Shown: positions 1 through 5,917 of the stretch, piece after piece
How the letters are laid out: the number at the start of each line of letters is the position of its first letter
How positions within the stretch are numbered: the first letter of the stretch is position 1
Origin: Flavobacteriaceae bacterium
Lineage (GTDB): Bacteria; Bacteroidota; Bacteroidia; Flavobacteriales; Flavobacteriaceae
Direction: 5' to 3'
Assembly (NCBI GenBank): GCA_947377425.1
Contig: CANCFZ010000043.1
Location: forward strand, 1-13,579
DNA length: 13,579 bases
Made by a program: the position numbers and the translations under genes
The notes under the pieces: model-generated
The model's database searches: none
What the model was told of the DNA's origin: nothing
What the model saw: the letters and a program-made list of their open reading frames with translations, nothing else

Positions 1-240
1 TTTGAACATGAAAAAGAATTCAGGGCTATTTTCATTCGTGACTTTGATGATGAGCCAGTTCAAAAAATTCAATTTGATATAGACCCAAATGATTTTATAT
101 TGGACATTTTACTTGATCCAAGGTTGAAAAATAATGAAATTGAAGATTTAAAAGTTATAATTAGAAATATTGGGTATAACGGGAGCATAGAAAAATCAAA
201 ATTATATGATTGGAGTTCATTTAAAATCAAATTAGAATAG
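1..240 (+). CDS. C-terminal part of a DUF2971-like protein (5' end outside window)
   Basis: The reading frame is open from base 1 and ends at TAG 238-240, giving the last 79 residues. They start FEHEKEFRAIFI and end with EKSKLYDWSSFKIKLE. A (Y/F)xHExExR motif followed by a strand, an acidic segment with I..I.L.P spacing (here FILDILLDP) and a terminal KSKLY-like segment matches my recollection of the C-terminal half of DUF2971 proteins, a poorly characterised family often found in accessory regions. The fragment has no transmembrane segment or signal peptide, so it looks cytoplasmic. The family call rests on motif memory alone. A strong intrinsic terminator follows 40 bases after the stop, so this is the last gene of its transcript. 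Confidence 0.55.
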   Translation, partial: FEHEKEFRAIFIRDFDDEPVQKIQFDIDPNDFILDILLDPRLKNNEIEDLKVIIRNIGYNGSIEKSKLYDWSSFKIKLE

Positions 241-279
241 AAAAACTACCAGCTCCGCAAGGAGTTCCAATAAAAAACT

Positions 280-311
280 CCGCAAATGTCTCCTGACTTT
301 GCGGTTTTTTT
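280..311 (+). terminator. Intrinsic terminator of the DUF2971-like gene
   Basis: CCGCAAA (280-286) pairs perfectly with TTTGCGG (298-304). Inside that, GTC (288-290) pairs with GAC (295-297) around a TCCT loop, leaving one bulged T. Seven T residues follow at 305-311. This is a textbook rho-independent terminator for plus-strand transcription. Confidence 0.85.
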
Positions 312-349
312 ATGTATTTATGTGATGTTTTCTTTGTTAACAGTTCAAA

Positions 350-370
350 ATTCAACGTTCGTTGTTGAAT
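350..370. repeat. Inverted repeat ATTCAAC...GTTGAAT
   Basis: ATTCAAC (350-356) is the exact reverse complement of GTTGAAT (364-370), with a 7-base loop. A shorter perfect palindrome, CAACG-TT-CGTTG (353-364), overlaps it, so two alternative foldings exist. It lies directly before the 41-bp repeats and shares their GTTGA/TCAAC wording, so it may be a diverged member of the same repeat family. Confidence 0.55.
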
Positions 371-385
371 ATTCCAAGTTCAAAA

Positions 386-426
386 AAAATGTTGACTATT
401 CAATGTTGAGTAACGAATGTTGAGGT
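386..426. repeat. 41-bp direct repeat, copy 1
   Basis: Identical over 41 bp to 469-509. The unit is itself built from a 14-bp period: AATGTTGACTATTC, AATGTTGAGTAACG, then AATGTTGAGG. The two copies are 83 bp apart, start to start. It does not encode a protein. Confidence 0.85.
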
Positions 427-437
427 TTTTTTGTAAC

Positions 438-462
438 GTTGGCTTCGAGAGCCTCAGCCAAC
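438..462. repeat. Hairpin between the two 41-bp repeats
   Basis: GTTGGCT (438-444) pairs with AGCCAAC (456-462), and GAG (447-449) pairs with CTC (453-455) inside, with two bulged bases (TC). It is the most GC-rich element in this AT-rich spacer. It is preceded by a run of T and followed by purines, with no T tail on the plus strand, so a terminator role on that strand is unlikely. Confidence 0.6.
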
Positions 463-468
463 AGGAAG

Positions 469-509
469 AAAATGTTGACTATTCAATGTTGAGTAACGAA
501 TGTTGAGGT
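469..509. repeat. 41-bp direct repeat, copy 2
   Basis: Exact second copy of 386-426 with the same internal 14-bp periodicity. It lies just upstream of the glutamine synthetase terminator, and is therefore beyond the end of that transcript. Confidence 0.85.
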
Positions 510-511
510 AT

Positions 512-544
512 AAAAAAAAACCTGCTTTATCATCAAGCAGGTTT
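512..544 (-). terminator. Intrinsic terminator of glutamine synthetase III
   Basis: AAACCTGCTT (518-527) pairs with AAGCAGGTTT (535-544) around a 7-base loop. Read on the minus strand, the stem runs into a T tract formed by the A run at 512-520. It lies 27 bases past the stop codon at 571, as expected for the end of the glutamine synthetase mRNA. Confidence 0.85.
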
Positions 545-570
545 AGTCTATATTCTATATTCTCAAAAAA

Positions 571-2760
571 CTATCTTGTAAACAACAATTCTCTGTATTT
601 AGTCAATGTCCAAATTTCGTCATCAACTAATAGTTCTAATTTATCGCAATGTTCCCGGATAACTTCAAAGTAAGGTTTCACTTTATCACAATACATTTCC
701 GCCATTTTTTGAGCGTCTGTTAATGCGTTTGCTTTTTTACGAGCTTCAGTCATTTTGTCTACTTTGGTAATAATTCCTTCAATATGAACCGAAATTTCTT
801 TGATTAAAACAATTTGCTCTTTTGCAATTTTCTCAAAGTCTTTTCCGAAGATTTCTTTCAATCCACGAACGTTTTCTATCAATGTATTTTGATAACGAAT
901 TGCAGTTGGAATAACATGATTACTTGCAATATCGCCTAAAACGCGTCCTTCAATTTGGATTTTCTTAGTGTATTCTTCCAATTCAATTTCATAACGTGCT
1001 TCCACTTCAACATGGTTCATTACGTTTAAATCTTTGAATAAATCCAATGCTTTTTGAGACACTTTAGCTTTCAAAGCCGTTGGCGTAGTTTTATGATTAC
1101 TCAATCCGCGTTTTTTAGCTTCTACTTCCCAAGCATCACTATAACCGTCACCTTCAAAAAGGATATTTTTAGTTCCTTTGATGTATTCTCTCAAGACATT
1201 AAAAATTGCTTCGTCTTTCTTTAAATCTTTGGTTTCAATTAAAGCATCCACTTCTTTTTTAAAATCTTTCAATTGTTTAGCAACAATAGAATTCAAAGTA
1301 GTCATTGCATTGGCACAATTTGCAGAAGAACCAACGGCTCTAAATTCAAATTTATTTCCTGTGAATGCAAATGGTGATGTTCTATTTCTATCGGTATTAT
1401 CCAACATTACATCTGGAATTTTACCTACCACATTTAATTTCAAATCGGTTTTTTCTTCGGGAGATAATTTTCCTTTAGAAACACCTTCTAATTCAGCTAA
1501 AACTTTAGTCAATTGTTCTCCAATGAAAACAGAGATAATTGCTGGAGGCGCTTCATTTGCTCCTAATCTGTGGTCGTTACTTGCAGTTGCAATTGCGGCA
1601 CGAAGCAATTCTTCATAATCATTAACCGCTTTAATGGTATTGATAAAAAATGATAAAAACTGTAAGTTACTCATCGGAGTTTTACTCGGAGATAATAGAT
1701 TAACTCCAGTATCAGTAGCCAATGACCAGTTATTGTGTTTACCCGAACCATTTACACCTTTAAAAGGTTTTTCATGGAAAAGTACTTTAAAATCATGACG
1801 TTCACCCACTTTAGACATTACATCCATTAATAATGAATTGTGGTCTACGGCTAAATTAGTTTCTTCAAAAATTGGAGCTAACTCAAACTGATTTGGAGCC
1901 ACCTCATTATGACGCGTTTTTACAGGAATACCCAACAACATACACTCTTCTTCCAATTCTCTCATATAATTCAAAGCACGAGAAGGAATTGAACCAAAAT
2001 AATGGTCGTCCAATTGTTGTCCTTTTGCAGAAGTATGACCTAATAAAGTTCTACCGGTCATTACAATATCAGGACGAGAATTAGCCAAAGCCGAATCTAC
2101 CAAGAAATATTCTTGTTCCCATCCTAAAGTAGCAGTTACTTTCTTAACGTTTTTATCAAAATATTTACATACATCAGTTGCTGCTTCATCAACAGCATTT
2201 AAGGCACGCAAAAGTGGTGTTTTATAATCTAATGCTTCACCTGTATAAGAAATGAAAACCGTTGGAATACATAAAGTAGTTCCAAAGATAAATGCAGGAG
2301 AAGTTGGGTCCCAAGCAGTATATCCACGAGCTTCGAATGTGTTTCTAATTCCTCCATTTGGAAAAGAAGAAGCATCTGGCTCTTGTTGTACTAATTGTCC
2401 ACCACCAAATTTTTCAACTGGATCGGAACCGTCATAAGACGTTTCAAAAAACGCATCATGTTTTTCAGCAGTTGTTCCAGTTAATGGTTGAAACCAGTGT
2501 GTATAATGAGTTACGCCTTTAGACAAAGCCCACTCTTTCATTCCCATTGCAATATAATCGGCTAATTTTCTGTCAATTTTAGTTCCATGCTGCACGGCAT
2601 CTTTTACGCCTTTATGAGCATCAGAAGTTAAAAATTGCTTCATTGCTTTATCATTAAACACATTTGAACCAAAAAGATCTGATTTTCTACCAGCTTCTTC
2701 AAATTTTACAGGTTTTCTACCTGATGCATCTTTTAATGCTTGGAAACGTAAAGTCGACAT
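571..2760 (-). CDS. glnN: Glutamine synthetase type III (GSIII)
   Basis: Makes glutamine from glutamate, ammonia and ATP in the cytoplasm and is the entry point for ammonium assimilation. At 729 aa it has the length usual for GSIII in Bacteroidota and is far longer than GSI/GSII (about 350-470 aa). Visible family signatures are GWEQEYFLVD (213-222) with the metal-binding Glu pair E215/E217, HNEVAPNQFELAP (284-296), NGSGKHNNWS (337-346, substrate loop), LGANEAPPA (399-407) and FEFRAVGSS (471-479) with R474. A roughly 200-residue GSIII-specific N-terminal domain precedes the catalytic part, and a helical charged C-terminal extension follows it. The ATG at 2760 lies behind A/T-rich sequence without Shine-Dalgarno, normal for this phylum. 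It is divergent from terC and monocistronic judging by its own terminator. Some genomes label this gene glnA; glnN is the usual symbol for type III. Confidence 0.96.
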   Translation of the reverse strand: MSTLRFQALKDASGRKPVKFEEAGRKSDLFGSNVFNDKAMKQFLTSDAHKGVKDAVQHGTKIDRKLADYIAMGMKEWALSKGVTHYTHWFQPLTGTTAEKHDAFFETSYDGSDPVEKFGGGQLVQQEPDASSFPNGGIRNTFEARGYTAWDPTSPAFIFGTTLCIPTVFISYTGEALDYKTPLLRALNAVDEAATDVCKYFDKNVKKVTATLGWEQEYFLVDSALANSRPDIVMTGRTLLGHTSAKGQQLDDHYFGSIPSRALNYMRELEEECMLLGIPVKTRHNEVAPNQFELAPIFEETNLAVDHNSLLMDVMSKVGERHDFKVLFHEKPFKGVNGSGKHNNWSLATDTGVNLLSPSKTPMSNLQFLSFFINTIKAVNDYEELLRAAIATASNDHRLGANEAPPAIISVFIGEQLTKVLAELEGVSKGKLSPEEKTDLKLNVVGKIPDVMLDNTDRNRTSPFAFTGNKFEFRAVGSSANCANAMTTLNSIVAKQLKDFKKEVDALIETKDLKKDEAIFNVLREYIKGTKNILFEGDGYSDAWEVEAKKRGLSNHKTTPTALKAKVSQKALDLFKDLNVMNHVEVEARYEIELEEYTKKIQIEGRVLGDIASNHVIPTAIRYQNTLIENVRGLKEIFGKDFEKIAKEQIVLIKEISVHIEGIITKVDKMTEARKKANALTDAQKMAEMYCDKVKPYFEVIREHCDKLELLVDDEIWTLTKYRELLFTR

Positions 2761-2780
2761 AAAAATTAATTTTAAAAGTT

Positions 2781-2854
2781 ATACCCTAATAATTTGATAC
2801 AAATATAATAATATTTTAAATAAAAAATAAATATACCCTATTTTTTTGGGGGTA
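2781..2854. promoter_or_regulatory. Candidate operator: repeated TACCC / GGGTA half-sites
   Basis: The octamer ATACCCTA occurs at 2781-2788 and again at 2833-2840, exactly 52 bp apart, about five helical turns. The distal copy forms an inverted repeat with GGGTA at 2850-2854 (TACCC, 11-bp spacer containing seven T, GGGTA). On the minus strand the distal inverted repeat lies just upstream of the expected -33 position, and the proximal half-site lies around or just after the start of transcription. This arrangement fits an activator or repressor of nitrogen-responsive glutamine synthetase expression. The regulator is unknown; the site role is inference. Confidence 0.45.
2800..2807 (-). promoter_or_regulatory. 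Candidate -7 element of the glutamine synthetase promoter
   Basis: On the minus strand the sequence reads TATATTTG, an exact match to the Bacteroidota -7 consensus TAnnTTTG. A transcript starting a few bases downstream would have a leader of about 30-35 bases before the ATG at 2760. The -33 position about 19 bp upstream (near 2827-2830) is only A/T-rich and has no TTTG, which suggests a promoter that needs an activator. Confidence 0.5.
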
Positions 2855-2860
2855 AAATTC

Positions 2861-2894
2861 AAAATAATGAATTATTGATTTAAAATAATGAATT
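2861..2894. repeat. 13-bp direct repeat upstream of terC
   Basis: AAAATAATGAATT occurs at 2861-2873 and 2882-2894, a 21-bp period (two helical turns). The first copy continues into a palindrome AATAAT-GA-ATTATT. The second copy runs into the -33 region of the terC promoter. Spacing and position suit binding of a dimeric regulator to one DNA face, but the sequence is pure A/T-rich and could be chance. Confidence 0.4.
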
Positions 2895-2923
2895 TTCACT
2901 AGTCTTTAAAATGACTATCTTTG
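2893..2923 (+). promoter_or_regulatory. terC promoter
   Basis: TATCTTTG at 2916-2923 matches the Bacteroidota -7 consensus TAnnTTTG exactly. TTTT at 2893-2896 sits 19 bp upstream where TTTG is expected at -33. The start of transcription would fall near 2928-2931, giving a leader of about 20 bases before the ATG at 2950, too short for a riboswitch. Confidence 0.6.
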
Positions 2924-2949
2924 AAGAAATTTTTAATTTTTAATTCACG

Positions 2950-3921
2950 ATGATAGTTTGGATTTTATTTATAGCAGCTGTTTTACTCTTTTTAGCTTTA
3001 GATTTAGGAATCTTCAACAAAACACCTCATATCATCAGTTCTAAAGAAGCTGGTATGTGGACTGGAATTTGGGTGACATTATCTTTTGCCTTTTCTGGAG
3101 TTATTTATTGGCTGTACAACAATAATTATGTTGATAATCCCGATCATCTTAAGCCAGCTGTGGCTTCCATGAAATTTATCACTGGTTATTTGATTGAATT
3201 ATCGTTGAGTGCCGATAATATTTTTGTGATTGCTGTAATATTTGCTTCTTTTAAAATAGCGCAGAAATACCAACACCGTGTTTTGTTTTGGGGAATTATT
3301 GGTGCCATAATTTTTAGGGGTTTGATGATATTCTTTGGTGTAATCTTAATTAGACAAATCGATTGGATTACCTATCTCTTTGGAGGATTTCTTGTGTTTA
3401 CTGCGCTAAAAATGCTTTTCAAAAAAGAGGAAGACGAATTCAATCCCAAAGAATCATTAGTATATAAAATGATTGGAAAAGTAATTCCAATTACACATCA
3501 TAAAGACAAAGAACATTTTTTTGTAAAAGAAAACAATCGCAATTATGCCACTCCTTTATTGGTAACATTGATTGTTATTGAAGTTATGGATATGGTTTTT
3601 GCAATGGATAGCGTCCCAGCAATTCTAGCCATTACTTCCGACCCATTCTTAGTGTTCAGTTCTAATATTTTTGCCATACTTGGTTTGCGTTCTATGTATT
3701 TCTTCTTGGCCAATATGTTGGAGAAATTCAGTTATTTAGAATTCAGTTTGATTGCCATTCTAATTTTTGTTGGAATTAAGATGTTAATCATTCATTACTA
3801 TAAATTTCCAGAATGGGTTTCATTGAGTTTTATAGCTATTTCACTACTAACAGGAATAGTAGTTTCTTTAAAAATGGCAGAAAAAGAAGAACAGAAAAAA
3901 CCATCAAAAGACGAAGAATAA
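2950..3921 (+). CDS. TerC/Alx-family integral membrane protein (putative metal exporter)
   Basis: A 323-residue polytopic inner-membrane protein of the TerC family, the same length class as E. coli Alx (about 320 aa). Family signatures are ELSLSADNIFV (83-93) and EVMDMVFAMDSVPA (211-224). The acidic residues in these two membrane motifs (E83, D89, E211, D214, D220) are those thought to bind Mn2+. About eight or nine hydrophobic segments can be drawn, with a charged cytoplasmic loop around residues 149-197 and a Lys/Glu-rich tail from 310. Characterised relatives (Alx, MeeF/MeeY) export manganese, some supplying exported metalloenzymes; others are linked to tellurite resistance. No other ter genes are nearby, so tellurite resistance is not implied. 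It has its own promoter and is followed at once by a hairpin terminator. I give no symbol because alx, terC and ygdQ-type naming cannot be separated here. Confidence 0.93.
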   Translation: MIVWILFIAAVLLFLALDLGIFNKTPHIISSKEAGMWTGIWVTLSFAFSGVIYWLYNNNYVDNPDHLKPAVASMKFITGYLIELSLSADNIFVIAVIFASFKIAQKYQHRVLFWGIIGAIIFRGLMIFFGVILIRQIDWITYLFGGFLVFTALKMLFKKEEDEFNPKESLVYKMIGKVIPITHHKDKEHFFVKENNRNYATPLLVTLIVIEVMDMVFAMDSVPAILAITSDPFLVFSSNIFAILGLRSMYFFLANMLEKFSYLEFSLIAILIFVGIKMLIIHYYKFPEWVSLSFIAISLLTGIVVSLKMAEKEEQKKPSKDEE

Positions 3922-3922
3922 A

Positions 3923-3952
3923 AAAGAGGTTGCACTATCGTACAACCTCTTT
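3923..3952. terminator. Bidirectional terminator between terC and the lipoprotein gene
   Basis: AAAGAGGTTG (3923-3932) is the exact reverse complement of CAACCTCTTT (3943-3952), a 10-bp stem with a 10-base loop. It begins two bases after the terC stop. On the minus strand the stem leads into six T residues, a good terminator for the lipoprotein gene. On the plus strand the tail is only TTT, so it is weaker for terC. Confidence 0.8.
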
Positions 3953-3985
3953 AGCAAACAAACAAACTATAGACTAACCAAAAAT

Positions 3986-4504
3986 CTATTGCTCTTTAAT
4001 AACTTTAGACTCATCAATTTTAAATGTTTTTGCAACTGCATTATAATCATTGTAATCTATTGGAGTAGCCATTTTATTTCCAAAATTAGAAGGAACTATT
4101 ACTATTCGTAACACTTGATTTGTTCTATATGCTGCAGAAACTCCAGCTAAATCATAGCCATCCATATAGATGCTAGCATCATATTTTGTGAAATCAAAAT
4201 CATATCTAAAATCTAAAGTTCCATCGCTCATAAAATAAGATTCTGGAAGTAATTTCCAAACATCAGATCCACTTGCAGCTCCAGACAATCTATAAACCAA
4301 AACCATATCAGAATCATAAATGGTTTGAGGAAACGTAATTAATGTACTAAAGTTATTAGTTGTTGTAAATGATCGAGTAAACTCATAGGTAGTTGCTAAA
4401 AAATTATAATTATTTGTAACTTGTTGTGCTGGCGTGTCATTTACTGAGCAACTTTGTAGCGATATCATCCCGATAAACGCAAACAATAATGTAATTTTTC
4501 TCAT
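3986..4504 (-). CDS. Small exported lipoprotein of unknown function
   Basis: A 172-residue protein with a short N-terminal signal peptide and lipobox SLQSC. C19 is the predicted lipidated cysteine, so it should be anchored to a membrane. The mature N-terminus is SVNDTPAQQ; Asp at +4 after the Cys is weak support for surface export. The body has no transmembrane helix or cysteine and looks like an all-beta fold: a segment with FPQTIYDSDMVLVYRL (58-73), WKLLPESYFM (83-92), then FRYDFDFTKYDASIYM (99-114) and VLRIVIVPSNFGN (131-143). I recall similar small lipoproteins as conserved hypothetical proteins in Flavobacteria, sometimes misnamed dihydrolipoamide dehydrogenase by annotation carry-over. 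No catalytic motif is seen. It stands alone, divergent from the DUF1543 gene and convergent with terC. Confidence 0.85.
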   Translation of the reverse strand: MRKITLLFAFIGMISLQSCSVNDTPAQQVTNNYNFLATTYEFTRSFTTTNNFSTLITFPQTIYDSDMVLVYRLSGAASGSDVWKLLPESYFMSDGTLDFRYDFDFTKYDASIYMDGYDLAGVSAAYRTNQVLRIVIVPSNFGNKMATPIDYNDYNAVAKTFKIDESKVIKEQ

Positions 4505-4536
4505 GGTATAGTAGTATTAAGTGATTAATGATATAA

Positions 4537-4553
4537 AGCTATAACCAATAGCT
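4537..4553. repeat. Inverted repeat AGCTAT-N5-ATAGCT in the divergent spacer
   Basis: Six-base perfect arms (4537-4542 and 4548-4553) lie 33 bases upstream of the lipoprotein ATG and 31 bases before the plus-strand -7 element. It may be an operator or a small leader hairpin of the lipoprotein mRNA. The short arms make chance plausible. Confidence 0.35.
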
Positions 4554-4583
4554 GTGCCAAAGTTTCATTTTAACAAAATATTG

Positions 4584-4591
4584 TACCTTTG
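4584..4591 (+). promoter_or_regulatory. Candidate -7 element for the DUF1543 transcript
   Basis: TACCTTTG matches TAnnTTTG exactly. The -33 region is weak: TTTC at 4563-4566 with a 17-bp spacer. Transcription would begin around 4596-4599, at or next to the ATG of a 27-codon ORF, leaving about 95 bases before the DUF1543 start. Confidence 0.5.
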
Positions 4592-4595
4592 AAAG

Positions 4596-4679
4596 ATGAA
4601 ATCGCCATTAAAATCAAGTTTGCGCGAGCAAACACCAATAAATAAAAAAGCGACACCATATATGACCAATAACAAATGA
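4596..4679 (+). CDS. Possible 27-aa leader or small protein
   Basis: ATG 4596 to TGA 4677-4679 encodes a basic 27-residue peptide starting MKSPLKSSLREQTP and ending PYMTNNK. It lies between the candidate promoter and the DUF1543 gene, ending 12 bases before that ATG. The predicted start of transcription falls on or near its ATG, so translation would have to be leaderless. No hydrophobic segment or run of one amino acid suggests a classical attenuator. It may well be untranslated leader. Confidence 0.2.
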   Translation: MKSPLKSSLREQTPINKKATPYMTNNK

Positions 4680-4691
4680 AATTTCACATAT

Positions 4692-5255
4692 ATGAAAAAT
4701 GAGAATAAACTCTACATGATAATGCTCGGCTGTCGCCCTAAAGGCAGATGTACAGAACAACACGACATTTTTTTTGGTATTGGAAAATCCTTAAAAGAAT
4801 TAATACCAAATATGAAATCTTTTTGGCCCGAAGCTAAAGGTCAAATTCATATTGATGCTTGGCGAGAAGTTACTGCTGTGGACGATTTTAAAATTGAAGT
4901 TAACGCAAAAGGAACTTCAACAGAATCAAACTCACAATTGTTTTTCATTAACCTTGGTGGTTATAAAGAAAATGAATTTGAAGAATACCATTATAAAGTT
5001 TTGGCAGTTGGAGCAACATTGTCAGAAGCTACCAAAAAAGCAAAATCTACTGCTTTTTACAAACATTTTGGGTTTAAAGGAGCCATTTCTCATATCGATG
5101 ATAAATTTGGAATTGATGTAGATGATGTTTTTAATGTAAAAGAAATTCTTTCACCTACATTTACTGAACAATTTGAATTGCAAATTACGCCAACGGAAAA
5201 TCCAATCGAAGACGCGTTACATATTGGGTATTTAAAAATAGATAAAATAGTTTAA
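4692..5255 (+). CDS. DUF1543 domain protein, internally duplicated
   Basis: A soluble 187-residue protein. The opening YMIMLGCRPKGRCTEQHDIF (8-27) and IHIDAWREV (52-60) fit the DUF1543 family as I remember it; its function is unknown. The protein shows two copies of one motif with identical spacing: L12-G13, E22-x-H24, G31 and E36 in the first half, and L88-G89, E98-x-H100, G107 and E112 in the second half (offset 76). Both halves later carry HID (53-55 and 134-136). The repeated Glu/His pairs could be ligands, but no fold or reaction can be named. No signal peptide or membrane segment is present. It is the first listed gene of a plus-strand group that continues with a 46-codon gene and ychJ. 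Confidence 0.85.
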   Translation: MKNENKLYMIMLGCRPKGRCTEQHDIFFGIGKSLKELIPNMKSFWPEAKGQIHIDAWREVTAVDDFKIEVNAKGTSTESNSQLFFINLGGYKENEFEEYHYKVLAVGATLSEATKKAKSTAFYKHFGFKGAISHIDDKFGIDVDDVFNVKEILSPTFTEQFELQITPTENPIEDALHIGYLKIDKIV

Positions 5256-5279
5256 TATAAATAGTTCTCAATACTTCAC

Positions 5280-5303
5280 AATCATTTTCTATCACAAATG
5301 ATT
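5280..5303. repeat. AT-rich stem-loop between DUF1543 and the 46-aa gene
   Basis: AATCATTT (5280-5287) pairs with AAATGATT (5296-5303) around 8 bases. No T tract follows, so it is a poor terminator. It could be an mRNA-processing or stability element in a polycistronic transcript. No -7 promoter match separates it from the next gene. Confidence 0.35.
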
Positions 5304-5341
5304 GCTCAACTCGAACTGACGATTGCACAAAATAAAAAACC

Positions 5342-5482
5342 ATGAGTAGAAATAACGACCGCAACATAAAAGCACACAACGACAAACTTCATAAATCGCA
5401 AGATAAGGCTAAAGCAAAAAAGGTAGCTCGTGAAGAAAAATTAAAAACTATTTTAAAAAAGTTTAATGAAGCCAAAGAATAA
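5342..5482 (+). CDS. Small basic protein, 46 aa, unknown function
   Basis: ATG 5342 to TAA 5480-5482. The product begins MSRNNDRNIKAHNDKLHKSQ and continues with KAKAKK and EEKLKTILKKF. It has 12 Lys, 3 Arg and 2 His against 7 acidic residues, no Cys, Trp or Tyr, and looks like a single charged amphipathic helix, as in nucleic-acid- or ribosome-associated small proteins. The stop codon overlaps the ychJ start by one base (TAATG), an arrangement typical of translational coupling, and an in-frame stop lies just upstream of its ATG so the start is fixed. Codon use is coding-like. Too short for common ORF cut-offs. I do not recognise the family. Confidence 0.65.
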   Translation: MSRNNDRNIKAHNDKLHKSQDKAKAKKVAREEKLKTILKKFNEAKE

Positions 5483-5853
5483 TGGTTCCATGTTATTGTG
5501 GCTCTAACTTGTCTTTTGAAAACTGTTGTCAACCTTGTATTATAGGAATTCTAAAAGCACCCACTGCTGAAGCTTTAATGCGTTCAAGATATTCTGCTTT
5601 TGCTACTGGAGAAGCCGACTATTTAGTAGCAACAACCCATTCTTCTACAAGAAAATCCCATAAAAAAGCCGATATTTTAAATTGGAGTCAAAGCAATCAA
5701 TGGATTAAATTAGAAGTTCTAGCTGCAACAGTAACTACAGTAACCTTCAAAGCTTATTATTTAGATTCTCAACTAAAAGCGCAAATTCACTACGAACATT
5801 CTACTTTTATTTTTGAAAATGGAAGTTGGTTTTATCTAGATGGGGAATATTAA
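5482..5853 (+). CDS. ychJ: YchJ-family protein (SEC-C motif plus NTF2-like domain)
   Basis: A 123-residue cytoplasmic protein. The N-terminal SEC-C zinc motif is CxC-x8-CC with C4, C6, C15 and C16 (PCYCGSNLSFENCC). The second part carries the YchJ signature KAPTAEALMRSRYSAF (25-40) and YLVATTH (47-53), then the NTF2-like sheet ending FENGSWFYLDGEY. Length is slightly below that of E. coli YchJ (about 150 aa). SEC-C motifs resemble the SecA C-terminal zinc site, which binds SecB and ribosomes, but the YchJ role is not established. The start overlaps the stop of the 46-aa gene by one base, so the two are probably translated together. Confidence 0.88.
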   Translation: MVPCYCGSNLSFENCCQPCIIGILKAPTAEALMRSRYSAFATGEADYLVATTHSSTRKSHKKADILNWSQSNQWIKLEVLAATVTTVTFKAYYLDSQLKAQIHYEHSTFIFENGSWFYLDGEY

Positions 5854-5917
5854 TATTTTTTAAGCACTTTTATATTTATGTATCCTCTTCAATTGTAAAA
5901 AAAAAGGAGTTAAACAA

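Larger units (their letters stand above)
312..570. other. Intergenic region with AT-rich repeats and hairpins
   Basis: No coding region was found between the plus-strand terminator and the glutamine synthetase stop codon on either strand. The space holds a small inverted repeat (350-370), AGTTCAAAA twice (342-350 and 377-385), two identical 41-bp copies (386-426 and 469-509), a GC-richer hairpin between them (438-462), and the terminator of the minus-strand gene (512-544). It resembles repeat-derived intergenic debris rather than a gene. Confidence 0.7.

Noticed and set aside
386..509. CRISPR array
   Set aside because: Only two copies, the single spacer contains a hairpin, the repeat has an internal 14-bp period, and no cas genes are present.
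1178..1618. 146-codon plus-strand open frame inside glutamine synthetase
   Set aside because: It lies antisense to a clear GSIII gene and its translation is low-complexity Ser/Asn-rich without any motif. It is a frame shadow, as are the antisense frames at 1872-2084 and 2252-2437.
2924..2949. Manganese (yybP-ykoY) riboswitch before terC
   Set aside because: The predicted leader is only about 20 bases, far too short, and none of the conserved loops is present.
2950..3921. Tellurite-resistance operon
   Set aside because: Only the TerC-family gene is present. No terA, terB, terD, terE or terZ homologues are nearby, so a metal-export role of the Alx type is more likely.
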